Positions 50,914-57,921 of a stretch of DNA of 57,921 nucleotides are shown piece after piece (position 1 is the first letter of the stretch; every line of letters starts with the position of its first letter). Location of the stretch: the NCBI GenBank assembly GCA_028279545.1, contig JANQNN010000010.1, positions 1 to 57,921 on the forward strand, in the 5' to 3' direction. The translations under genes were made by a program, and so were the position numbers. A model generated the notes under the pieces. That model had not been told where the DNA came from. It ran no database searches and was given only the letters and a program-made list of their open reading frames with translations. This DNA is from Nitrosopumilaceae archaeon (GTDB taxonomy: Archaea; Thermoproteota; Nitrososphaeria; Nitrososphaerales; Nitrosopumilaceae).

Positions 50914-50996
50914 GCGCGGCTCTACGAAAAATACATGTTGTTAGCGCAAAAGCGTTTGAGTGAGGAGAATGCTTTTCACTCTATATAGAGTCGCGC
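50914..50996. ncRNA. Candidate structured RNA between aroA and aroC
   Basis: 83-base element closed by an 11-bp helix GCGCGGCTCTA/TAGAGTCGCGC (50914-50924 with 50986-50996, one G-U). Two inner hairpins: GCGC-AAAA-GCGT (50944-50955) and GAGTGA/TCACTC with a 12-base loop (50958-50963 with 50976-50981). G+C-rich in a very AT-rich gap. Strand unclear: a plus-strand reading has TATACATATAAT upstream and T-rich sequence after it; a minus-strand reading would make it part of the aro mRNA. Confidence 0.55.
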
Positions 50997-51022
50997 CTTT
51001 TGATTTTTAAAAATTTTTTATT

Positions 51023-52291
51023 TTACACCATTGAAATTTTTGCTCCGACCTTCTTCATATCCTGAATGAATTCAGGGAATGAAACTTTGATTGATTCCGG
51101 ATTGGTTACTGTGCAATTTCCAACATACATTCCGGCTATACAAAATGCCATGAATAATCTATGATCATTCTCAGAATTCAAAAATCCTCCTTTAAGCTCA
51201 TTTGAATTCCATAAAATTAACCCATCTTCTCTTTCCTCCACCTTAATTCCTAATTTAATAATCTCTCTTGCGATTATTGCTATCCTATCTGTCTCTTTTA
51301 TTCTAGCATGTTTTACATTTACAATTTCAATGGGATTAGTTGTCATTAAGGAAAGAATGGCTAAGGGGGGAAGTAAATCTGGTGAATTACTCAAATCAAA
51401 TTTTCCTCCTGTTAATTTTTCAGGGGATTTTACAGAAATTTTATTTTCTTCAAAGGTTACAGTGACTCCTAAATTTTCTAGAATATCAATGAACACTTCG
51501 TCTCCTTGAGGTAAATTCCCCATTGAACCTTGAATTACAAAATTCTTTCCACATAATACCGCAGCAGAAAGAAGTAATGCAAGACTAGAAAAATCAATGG
51601 GAACTGAAAATGTTGCAGGTTTGTATATTTGTGGTGATACATTATATCTTTTGTAGGGAATTAATGTTTGAACAGTAACACCAAAGTGTCTCATAGTGGA
51701 AATGGTTGCATCCAAGTATGGTTTTGAAACTAAATTTTCACCAATTTTTAAATTCATACCTTTCTCCGTTAAAGGCGCAGTAATTAATAATGAAGAAATA
51801 AATTGACTTGAAAAATTTCCTGGGATAGTTACTTCGCCTCCTTTTATTTTTCCTTTAATTTTTATTGGTGGTTTTCCCTTATGGGATGAACATGTTGCTC
51901 CCATAGTTTCTAAGGCTTCTAATAATGGTTGCATTGGTCTAGTTTGAAGACTGGAATCACCTGACAACAAAATTTCACTTGAAAAAATACTCGCTATTCC
52001 CGAGGCAATCCTAATAGTTGTTCCCGAATTACCTGCATTTATTTCGGTAGCAAGGCTTCCAGTTCCAATTGGGTTTTTTACTACTAGTGAATGGTTAATT
52101 AATTCTATTTGGGCTCCCAAATTTTTACAAGCGTTTATTGTTGCTAAAGTATCCTCTGAATATAGTATATTTTCTACTTTACTCTCATTTCCCGCCAAAG
52201 AGGCAAGAAAAATAGCTCGGTGGGTATAACTCTTGTTTGGGGGGCAAATTAATCCCCCTGATAATTCTGATTTTTCTATCTTACAATTCAT
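51023..52291 (-). CDS. aroA: 5-enolpyruvylshikimate-3-phosphate synthase
   Basis: 422 aa. Landmarks: GGLICPPNKSYTHRAIFLASLA (shikimate-3-P site), NAGNSGTTIRIASGIA, DSSLQTRPMQPLLEAL, SSQFISSLLITAP, PDLLPPLAILSL and KETDRIAII. It adds the enolpyruvyl group to shikimate-3-phosphate. The start overlaps the shikimate kinase stop by 11 bases. Confidence 0.96.
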   Translation of the reverse strand: MNCKIEKSELSGGLICPPNKSYTHRAIFLASLAGNESKVENILYSEDTLATINACKNLGAQIELINHSLVVKNPIGTGSLATEINAGNSGTTIRIASGIASIFSSEILLSGDSSLQTRPMQPLLEALETMGATCSSHKGKPPIKIKGKIKGGEVTIPGNFSSQFISSLLITAPLTEKGMNLKIGENLVSKPYLDATISTMRHFGVTVQTLIPYKRYNVSPQIYKPATFSVPIDFSSLALLLSAAVLCGKNFVIQGSMGNLPQGDEVFIDILENLGVTVTFEENKISVKSPEKLTGGKFDLSNSPDLLPPLAILSLMTTNPIEIVNVKHARIKETDRIAIIAREIIKLGIKVEEREDGLILWNSNELKGGFLNSENDHRLFMAFCIAGMYVGNCTVTNPESIKVSFPEFIQDMKKVGAKISMV

Positions 52292-53138
52292 ATACTTCAG
52301 CTTTTTCGTTATTTACATTTGCAACAATAATATTTCCATCGAGGGAAGAAAATACCTTTTTTACGTTTTGTTTGTTCTCTTTTTTTACAATTGCTGCGAT
52401 TGCTGGACCATTGCCAGAAATTGATGCTGCTAGGGCTCCTTTTTCAAGAAGATTGACAATAATTTTTGGGTCAGAGTTTAATATTGCCGCAGTTGCTAAA
52501 CCGTTTATTGTCATAGATTCCCAATAATTTTTATTTTCAGCTAATTTCCATGCATTTTCAAAAACAGAAGTTAAAATTTTTAATTTTTTTACATTTCCAC
52601 GTTTTCTATTTTTAGGGACAAAAATTATAGCCAATAAGTTTGTAGGAATTTTTTCAGATTGTATAATTTTTCTTCTTTTATTATCCGTTACATTAAATCC
52701 ACCAAAATAGCAAGAGCAAGCATCATCAAATGCGCCGGTGATACTAACTTGGGATTCTATAGAAGCATCAACTCCAGCAAGAAGGATTTGTTGATCTGTA
52801 AATCTGGGCTTAAATATTTTTGAGCAGGCAAGGGCAACTGCCGAAGAAATCGCACTAGAACTTTTTAACCCATAACCTGTTGGAATTTCTGATTTAACAT
52901 TAATGTTTATTTTATTTTGATCCAATTCTTTTTTGGTTAAGATTTTTTCAATAGTTTTTGTAATAAGTCTAGAACTCAATGTTTTATTCTCTGATTGAAT
53001 AATAATCCCTTTTCCAGGAGTTGTTTCTATTGTCACTTCTACTTTAAGTGAAATCCCTAATGTAGCTCCTTTTTTATTTGCAATCGCGTTTACCAAAGAT
53101 ACTGCTCCATGAACAATGGCTTTTACTTTCGTCATCAA
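52281..53138 (-). CDS. aroK: Archaeal shikimate kinase (GHMP type)
   Basis: 285 aa. GHMP-kinase ATP loop EIPTGYGLKSSSAISSAVALA and C-terminal AASISGNGPAIAAIVKKE. It is unrelated to bacterial AroK/AroL; the archaeal enzyme belongs to the homoserine-kinase superfamily. Start overlaps aroE by 4 bases (ATGA). The position between aroE and aroA confirms the assignment. Confidence 0.93.
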   Translation of the reverse strand: MMTKVKAIVHGAVSLVNAIANKKGATLGISLKVEVTIETTPGKGIIIQSENKTLSSRLITKTIEKILTKKELDQNKININVKSEIPTGYGLKSSSAISSAVALACSKIFKPRFTDQQILLAGVDASIESQVSITGAFDDACSCYFGGFNVTDNKRRKIIQSEKIPTNLLAIIFVPKNRKRGNVKKLKILTSVFENAWKLAENKNYWESMTINGLATAAILNSDPKIIVNLLEKGALAASISGNGPAIAAIVKKENKQNVKKVFSSLDGNIIVANVNNEKAEVYEL

Positions 53139-53971
53139 AATCCTCCTAACAAAGCTTTTTTCATAGCATTATATGGTGCTTCTACCCCATGCCAAATTTC
53201 AAATGCTCTTACAGCCTGGCCTAGAAGCATCTCATACCCATAAATGATAATTGCTTTTTGTTCTTTTGCTTTTTTTATAAAATTAGTGTTCATTGGTAAA
53301 TATACTATATCGTAAACAACCGTGTTGGAATTTATTGATTTTAAGGAAATTGGACTTTGCTCATTTTTTAATCCCACTGATGTAGCATTAACTATGATTT
53401 TGAATTCCTCCAGATTTTCAATTTTATTAATTTCCGTGGGTATTGAAGATAAACCAATTTTTTTAGCTAAAATTGATAAATTATTTGCTTTTTCTAAGGT
53501 TCTATTTGCTATTGTTATAGATTTGGCTTTTTCTTTAGCAAAGCCTGCAACAATTGCTCTTGCTGCACCTCCTGCTCCTAGTAATAAAATCCTAGTATCT
53601 TGAATTTTTATTTTCTTTTTTTTAAGAGGATCTAAAAACCCTTCCATATCTGTATTGTATCCTTTTAAAATTCCCTCATTATTCGTTACCGTGTTTACCG
53701 CGCCGATAATACTGCATGATTCATCAATTTTGTCCAAGTATTTCATCATCTCTATTTTATGGGGGATGGTGACATTAAATCCATTAATTTTAATTTTTTT
53801 AAGAGATTCTATTCCTTCTTTTAATTCGCCTTTGGGTATTCTATATGCAATATAGGAACAATCGAGATTTAATTCCCTAAATGCTGCACTGTGAATATTT
53901 GGAGATAGGGAGTGGTCAATTGGATCTCCAATTACTGCAAATGTTTTAGACACGTTTTTTCTGGTTAACAA
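53135..53971 (-). CDS. aroE: Shikimate dehydrogenase
   Basis: 278 aa. Substrate part: AVIGDPIDHSLSPNIHSAAF and GFNVTIPHKIEMMKYLD (catalytic Lys), then NTDMEGF. NADP part: LLLGAGGAARAIVAGFAKE, ANRTLEKA and YGYEMLLGQAVRAFEIWHG. Reduces 3-dehydroshikimate to shikimate. Upstream gap to aroD is 75 bases. Confidence 0.96.
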   Translation of the reverse strand: MLTRKNVSKTFAVIGDPIDHSLSPNIHSAAFRELNLDCSYIAYRIPKGELKEGIESLKKIKINGFNVTIPHKIEMMKYLDKIDESCSIIGAVNTVTNNEGILKGYNTDMEGFLDPLKKKKIKIQDTRILLLGAGGAARAIVAGFAKEKAKSITIANRTLEKANNLSILAKKIGLSSIPTEINKIENLEEFKIIVNATSVGLKNEQSPISLKSINSNTVVYDIVYLPMNTNFIKKAKEQKAIIIYGYEMLLGQAVRAFEIWHGVEAPYNAMKKALLGGF

Positions 53972-54046
53972 GATTGATTTAAACTCTCAATTTTTATTCA
54001 AGTTGTGTTTGAATTGATATCTTATTTTCTTAACGGGGTTTGTAGT

Positions 54047-54724
54047 TTAAGCTCTTTTATTCAAATCAATAATTTTCTTAACTTCGTCTATACTAAATTG
54101 ACCTGGTGCGATTGGTTTTCCTAACGAAACATAAGTAAATGGACTTCCTAAATATAAACTCAAAATCCTAGATATTCTACCAAAATCCCCCATTGAAAAT
54201 GCAATTAAATTTATTTTTCCTTTTTTATTATAAAGCTGTAAAACTGTGGTTGCATCGTTGGTTGATTTTGCAGTAGTAACAATTTTTACGTTTGAGGAAA
54301 ATTTTTTCATTTGATTTAATTTCTTTTTTAAGTCAGTTATTTTGGGGGTTTTTTTAAAATCATGTTCAGAAATCAGTAGATTGGTTTTCGTTAATTTTAG
54401 ATATTTTGCTAAATTTGAATTTTTTTTCATGGTACTAAACTCTACATCTAGTAAAAATGGATCATATGTTGCAATTAATTTTAAAATTGAAATTCTTTCT
54501 TTTTCGTTTCCTAAGAATTTTCCTCCTTCAGATTTTGGTCTTAGTGTGCAAATGACATTATTTAGATTCTTTTTTACGCTTTCTAAAACCTGCGGAATTT
54601 GGTCTTGGTTTAAAAAGTCAAATCTAATTTCAACCAAATCTGATTTTTTTAAAGCAATTTTTAGATTTTGTTCAAGTTTTTGGGGGGAATTTTCTCCAAT
54701 TGATATGCATGTTTTAAATTTCAT
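54047..54724 (-). CDS. aroD: 3-dehydroquinate dehydratase, type I
   Basis: 225 aa, class I Schiff-base enzyme. VEIRFDFLN, ICTLRPKSEGGKF (substrate Arg), LLISEHDFKKTP (catalytic His) and VKIVTTAKS (Schiff-base Lys), then SMGDFGRISRILS and PGQFSIDEV. Follows the DHQ synthase gene by 5 bases. Confidence 0.95.
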   Translation of the reverse strand: MKFKTCISIGENSPQKLEQNLKIALKKSDLVEIRFDFLNQDQIPQVLESVKKNLNNVICTLRPKSEGGKFLGNEKERISILKLIATYDPFLLDVEFSTMKKNSNLAKYLKLTKTNLLISEHDFKKTPKITDLKKKLNQMKKFSSNVKIVTTAKSTNDATTVLQLYNKKGKINLIAFSMGDFGRISRILSLYLGSPFTYVSLGKPIAPGQFSIDEVKKIIDLNKRA

Positions 54725-54729
54725 TTTAA

Positions 54730-55791
54730 TTATTTTTCTAAAATATATTCATCATCTACTTCCATTCCAAAATGCCTTCCTGTTGCTGCCTTGGAATAGA
54801 CCATAACAATATCTCCTTTTTTTAGATGTGTAACAGAAACAAGTTGTCCATTTGGTTTTACAAATCTAATTGTTTCAGCATCTTGTGCTATTATTCCTCC
54901 AATCTCTCCATTTACCAAAGCTTTTATCATCAACATTGGTCTTCTTTCAATTTTTGATCGACCAACAGTTGCTCTTCTAGCTTTTCCTTTGGAATTAACT
55001 ATTAGCACTTCAGCTCCCGTTTCAATTTCAGAAAGATAGTTTGTGGTTCCATTAGGGGATAAGGTATAGCAATGTACTGCTCCTGCGTTTACCCTAAATG
55101 GTCTGGGGGAGGTAAATGAAGATCCCACCGATTCATTATGCACCAAAAACATAAAGTTTGACCTACTACCAATTAACATTCCTTCTCCTTTATGTAACAT
55201 TGAAGCGGTATCTACACAAACTCTTTCACCATCTCCTACTTCTTTAATTTCAATTATTTTTCCTTTTTCCAAATCAAAACTCCTAGTTCCTAAATATACC
55301 ATCATTTCTCTAACCTCTCCTATTGATGAAGAACTAAAGATCACTCCATCAACTCCAACTTCTAGGATTGAAAACATTTTTCTAACTTCTCTAGAATTTT
55401 TTGCAATGGCGTAAATTTTTGTATGTAATTTGTGAAGCTTGGCAATTATATTTTCAAGAGGAATAATTTTCCAATCTTTTACTTCGATTATAACAAAATC
55501 AAGACCTTTTTTTGCCAAATCGAGAACTTTTTCAATGTCTTCATTTGATAAAATTTCAAATTTTTTACCGATTTTTTTCCCTTTTCCTTTTTTTATATTA
55601 TCTTTATCAAATACAATGTGTTTTGCATTTGGCGACGGAAAAATGGTTTCAAGTTTGGTTTTTGTTTTAGCAATTTTCTTTGGATCCAAATAGACCATTT
55701 TAACACCTTCTTCTTCTAACTGATGAAGAAATTTCGGAAGTTGAGCTTGAGAGACTTTTGGAGAAACTATTAATTCCCTTTTTTTACTCAA
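54730..55791 (-). CDS. aroB': 3-dehydroquinate synthase II (archaeal AroB')
   Basis: 353 aa. MSKKRELIVSPK start, ISIL-type barrel, then GEGMLIGSRSNFMFLVHNES, PRPFRVNAGAVHCYT and EIETGAEVLIV, all hallmarks of MJ1249-type DHQ synthase. It oxidises and cyclises ADTH to 3-dehydroquinate using NAD. Overlaps the ADTH synthase gene by 8 bases. No bacterial AroB is needed. Confidence 0.95.
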   Translation of the reverse strand: MSKKRELIVSPKVSQAQLPKFLHQLEEEGVKMVYLDPKKIAKTKTKLETIFPSPNAKHIVFDKDNIKKGKGKKIGKKFEILSNEDIEKVLDLAKKGLDFVIIEVKDWKIIPLENIIAKLHKLHTKIYAIAKNSREVRKMFSILEVGVDGVIFSSSSIGEVREMMVYLGTRSFDLEKGKIIEIKEVGDGERVCVDTASMLHKGEGMLIGSRSNFMFLVHNESVGSSFTSPRPFRVNAGAVHCYTLSPNGTTNYLSEIETGAEVLIVNSKGKARRATVGRSKIERRPMLMIKALVNGEIGGIIAQDAETIRFVKPNGQLVSVTHLKKGDIVMVYSKAATGRHFGMEVDDEYILEK

Positions 55792-56566
55792 TTTTTCTCA
55801 TTGCTTCCTTTGCCGACTCTTTTTTAAAAATAATTGATGCTAATGCTGCAACCATTTTTTCGGGTGCTTTATGTGCAAAAATGTTTCTACCATAAGTTAC
55901 GCCTTTTGCTCCTGCATTCATGGCATCTTCAGTCATTTGGAGAATATCTAAATCAGTTTTTGCCTTTGGCCCACCGGCAATAACAATTGGAACGGGAGTA
56001 GTTTTTACAATTTTTGAAAAAGAATCTATGTCTCCGGTGTACAATGTTTTTACAATATCTGCTCCACATTCAGCACCAATTCTTGCAACATGTCCTACAA
56101 TTTCAGGATCATGTGGATTTTTTACATTTTCACCTCTTGGATACATCATAGCCAAAAGAGGAATATTCCATTTGTGGCATTGATCTGCAGTTAACCCTAG
56201 TTGCTCTAACATTTCAGGTTCTTCATTCCCTCCAATATTGATATGAAGGGAAACTCCATCAGCTCCCAATCGTAGCGCCTCTGTAACTGTACCTGTTAAC
56301 ATTTTTCTATTTGGAGTCGATGAGAGACTTGTACTACTTGAAAAATGAACTAATACTCCGATTTTTGTTGGCTTAGGTAATGATTTGATAATTCCTTTGT
56401 TAAGAATAACGCTTGTAAGTCCTAATCTTTCACACTTGTAAATTGTAGAAAGTGGATCCTCAAGACCCTCAATTGGCCCATTTGAAATACCATGATCCAT
56501 TGGTATACAGAGCATTTTGCCCTTTCTTAAAATTCGATTAAGTCTAATTTGATGTCCTGATACCAT
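55784..56566 (-). CDS. aroA': 2-amino-3,7-dideoxy-D-threo-hept-6-ulosonate (ADTH) synthase
   Basis: 260 aa, class I aldolase fold. IPMDHGISNGPIEGL, VSLHINIGG, MYPRGENVKNPHDPEIVGHVARIGAECGAD, VKTLYTGD (Schiff-base Lys) and IAGGPKAKTDLDIL match MJ0400. It combines a ketose phosphate fragment with aspartate semialdehyde, the first archaeal step to dehydroquinate. First gene of the operon, with 309 bases of upstream sequence. Confidence 0.95.
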   Translation of the reverse strand: MVSGHQIRLNRILRKGKMLCIPMDHGISNGPIEGLEDPLSTIYKCERLGLTSVILNKGIIKSLPKPTKIGVLVHFSSSTSLSSTPNRKMLTGTVTEALRLGADGVSLHINIGGNEEPEMLEQLGLTADQCHKWNIPLLAMMYPRGENVKNPHDPEIVGHVARIGAECGADIVKTLYTGDIDSFSKIVKTTPVPIVIAGGPKAKTDLDILQMTEDAMNAGAKGVTYGRNIFAHKAPEKMVAALASIIFKKESAKEAMRKIE

Positions 56567-56875
56567 GGGTGAATCTCTTTTTTGTACCCTACTTAAAAAT
56601 TATTAAAATTTAGTATGCCTAATCTATTCCGAAATAAAAAATTTTTTTAAATTAAAAAATAACTTTACATTTTTTCCTTCAAATTCAAATTTTTACAAAA
56701 TCATTATTTTAATTGCTAACATGTTGGATCAAACTTTTTCTTTATTTTTAAGACAGAAAATTTGTAATAAAACATTGTTTAGATTTTTTAACTCTCATTA
56801 ATTGCATTTTAAAATTAATTAAAATCATGTTCTGAAAATCATAACTATTAAATTCATACTTTTAATAGCAAAAAC
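56567..56875. other. Divergent intergenic region, operon promoter
   Basis: 309 bases without a gene. It should carry the minus-strand promoter of the aromatic operon (AATTTTTTAAATTAAAAA-type T/A runs near 56640) and the plus-strand promoter of the small membrane protein (CTTTTAATAGC near 56860). No riboswitch-like or repeat structure seen. Confidence 0.4.
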
Positions 56876-57037
56876 ATGAGTTCCTTAACTACAGCTTTAT
56901 TGATCCTTACTATTCTTGGAATAATTGGGGGATTTGTTTTAGGATATACATTCTTGACAGGTAATTCTATTCTAGAAATTGATTTAATTCCTAAAGAAAT
57001 TTTGCCAACCAATGAAACAAATTCTGAGATCCCTTAG
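56876..57037 (+). CDS. Small single-pass membrane protein, 53 aa
   Basis: ATG 56876: MSSLTTALLILTILGIIGGF, continuing VLGYTFLTGNSILE and ending in a polar tail TNETNSEIP. One hydrophobic helix (about residues 6-28) and an acidic, Asn/Thr-rich C-terminus, probably outside the cell. No family recognised. Too short for most gene finders but well formed. Confidence 0.6.
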   Translation: MSSLTTALLILTILGIIGGFVLGYTFLTGNSILEIDLIPKEILPTNETNSEIP

Positions 57038-57847
57038 TGGCACTTATAGTTATTCATTCGATTACAGAAAAAAATCAGCCGCCTCTTAGAATATGAAAAA
57101 TATTGAACCTACAATAACCCTTTTTCTCAAATTTAGAAAATAATCATTTCAAATAATGTGAATAATTCTGAAGAAAATTAAATTTATTTTAACTTGGGGA
57201 TATCGAAGTAACTTGGGACACAAGATAATTGGGTAAGATGATACCGACGAATTTGTAAGGTGATTCTACAAATAGTGTATCTTATCTCTATTGTAACACT
57301 GGAGTAGTTTGAAATCAAAAAAATTATGGTATCTATTTCTTTTATGATAAAGCTGAATTTAGTCAATGTAATAAATACAAAATTCTAGGTTGGACGTACA
57401 ATTCAAAATTTAGAGTGATAAAATTTAACGAACCAACCATTCTATTCAAAATTATTCCATTTGTTAATCTATTCATTAAAAATACTGATGATAAATTTTA
57501 GAAATTCCTATTGTAGTTTATAGAAAATGCATTTTTGATAACATTAATCAAAATCCTAGGTTTCAAGCTGTAACAACTTTTCTATTAGATGCTGAGATGA
57601 ATTATTTTTTCTGCAATATTTTTACAGTTTATACTACCAAAAAACCTTGCATATGACTCGATAAATAATAGAATTACAATTAAAATGATTGGAAAAAATT
57701 TTGTAACTATCTATTATTACATCTAGCGTAACTACTTAAATTATGAATAATCAAATACCATATTTTTTTGGTTTGAGTTATGAAATAATATTACACACAG
57801 CTAGCTTTAATAAATTAATTCAAATGAATTGATTTGGCGATAGAACA
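57038..57847. other. Long non-coding stretch
   Basis: 810 bases with no convincing gene. Frames are short and unlike proteins (for example a minus-strand 60-codon frame at 57184-57366 with no motif). A hairpin element lies at 57232-57286. It may hold 5' or 3' regulatory sequence, or decayed genes. Confidence 0.5.
57232..57286. other. Extended hairpin in non-coding region
   Basis: Three stacked helices: GGTAAG/CTTATC (57232-57237 with 57281-57286), ATAC/GTAT (57241-57244 with 57277-57280) and ATTTGTA/TACAAAT (57251-57257 with 57267-57273), with a 3-base bulge and an internal loop. Possible small RNA; no class assigned. Confidence 0.35.
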
Positions 57848-57921
57848 ATGGATAAATTATTTGATGGAAAAATACTAGTTATTGGTTTGGGGGAAATTGG
57901 TTACACGGGATCTGAGTATCT
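57848..57921 (+). CDS. Nucleotide-binding (Rossmann) enzyme, 3' end outside window
   Basis: ATG 57848: MDKLFDGKILVIGLGEIGYT, then GSEY at the window edge. Residues 9-20 form a Rossmann NAD(P)-binding strand-turn-helix with G-x-G-x-x-G (GLGEIG). It could be a nucleotide-sugar dehydrogenase or a related dehydrogenase; only 24 codons are visible. Confidence 0.55.
   Translation, partial: MDKLFDGKILVIGLGEIGYTGSEY

Noticed and set aside
57184-57366. Minus-strand 60-aa frame
   Set aside because: No motif, no promoter, and a composition expected from AT-rich non-coding DNA; it also covers a hairpin element.

Overview
The window is about 58 kb of an AT-rich archaeal chromosome. Gene content points to an ammonia-oxidising Thaumarchaeon (Nitrososphaerota) close to Nitrosopumilus. 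Evidence: TFB, aIF1A, aIF5A, SRP19/SRP54, Gar1, Pus10, S8e, S24e and S27ae; the archaeal shikimate route; ThiD-ThiN; an archaeal apgM; a bacterial-type CspA; and many tiny zinc-ribbon proteins. Many genes start at ATG, GTG or TTG with a TATA-like box about 25 bases upstream and no Shine-Dalgarno, as expected for leaderless archaeal transcripts. The taxon is inferred from gene content, not from an rRNA gene, since none is present.

Layout. 1-4.7 kb: Fe-S assembly operon sufB(partial)-sufD-Rieske-sufS-sufU; its ATPase partner sufC lies apart at 18 kb. 4.7-11.3 kb: pgk, a PAP2 phosphatase, a lysine-rich coiled-coil protein, a one-repeat TFB-like protein, an OB-fold protein, an intron-containing tRNA-Leu, a VTT membrane protein and an HD hydrolase. 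11.2-17.8 kb: tetrapyrrole region (hemB, hemA, precorrin-2 dehydrogenase, a fused siroheme decarboxylase, and a Cld/ChdC-family protein). 18-22.2 kb: sufC, then scpA-scpB-S8e-SRP19-gar1-tfb. 22-25.6 kb: zinc alcohol dehydrogenase, YkgJ-type protein, aIF1A, CspA and small proteins. 25.6-28.7 kb: a sparse, decaying stretch with a frameshifted glycosyltransferase, a ribbon-helix-helix gene, a zinc-ribbon gene with an internal stop, yjbQ, and tRNA-Tyr with a 50-base intron. 28.8-32.4 kb: an unknown gene, two four-CBS proteins and a degenerate Mrr-like protein. 32.6-41.4 kb: aIF5A, two candidate non-coding RNAs, dph6-srp54-pus10, several unknown genes, S24e-S27ae, a DUF309 protein and apgM. 41.5-47.4 kb: GalT-like, acetyltransferase, nucleotidyltransferase, divergent thiDN/thiC, NUDIX. 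47.4-56.6 kb: one long minus-strand aromatic amino acid operon from ADTH synthase to TyrA. 56.6-57.9 kb: mostly non-coding, with a small membrane protein and the start of a nucleotide-binding enzyme.

Points most worth following: (1) a siroheme decarboxylase fusion close to a ChdC-like protein that keeps the catalytic Tyr and proximal His, suggesting a mixed route to heme b; (2) a promoter-linked three-way-junction RNA at 33.2 kb followed by a C/D-box sRNA with a perfect closing stem; (3) a second three-way-junction RNA candidate inside the aromatic operon; (4) small proteins that automated annotation would miss; (5) two disrupted genes within 1.3 kb of each other.
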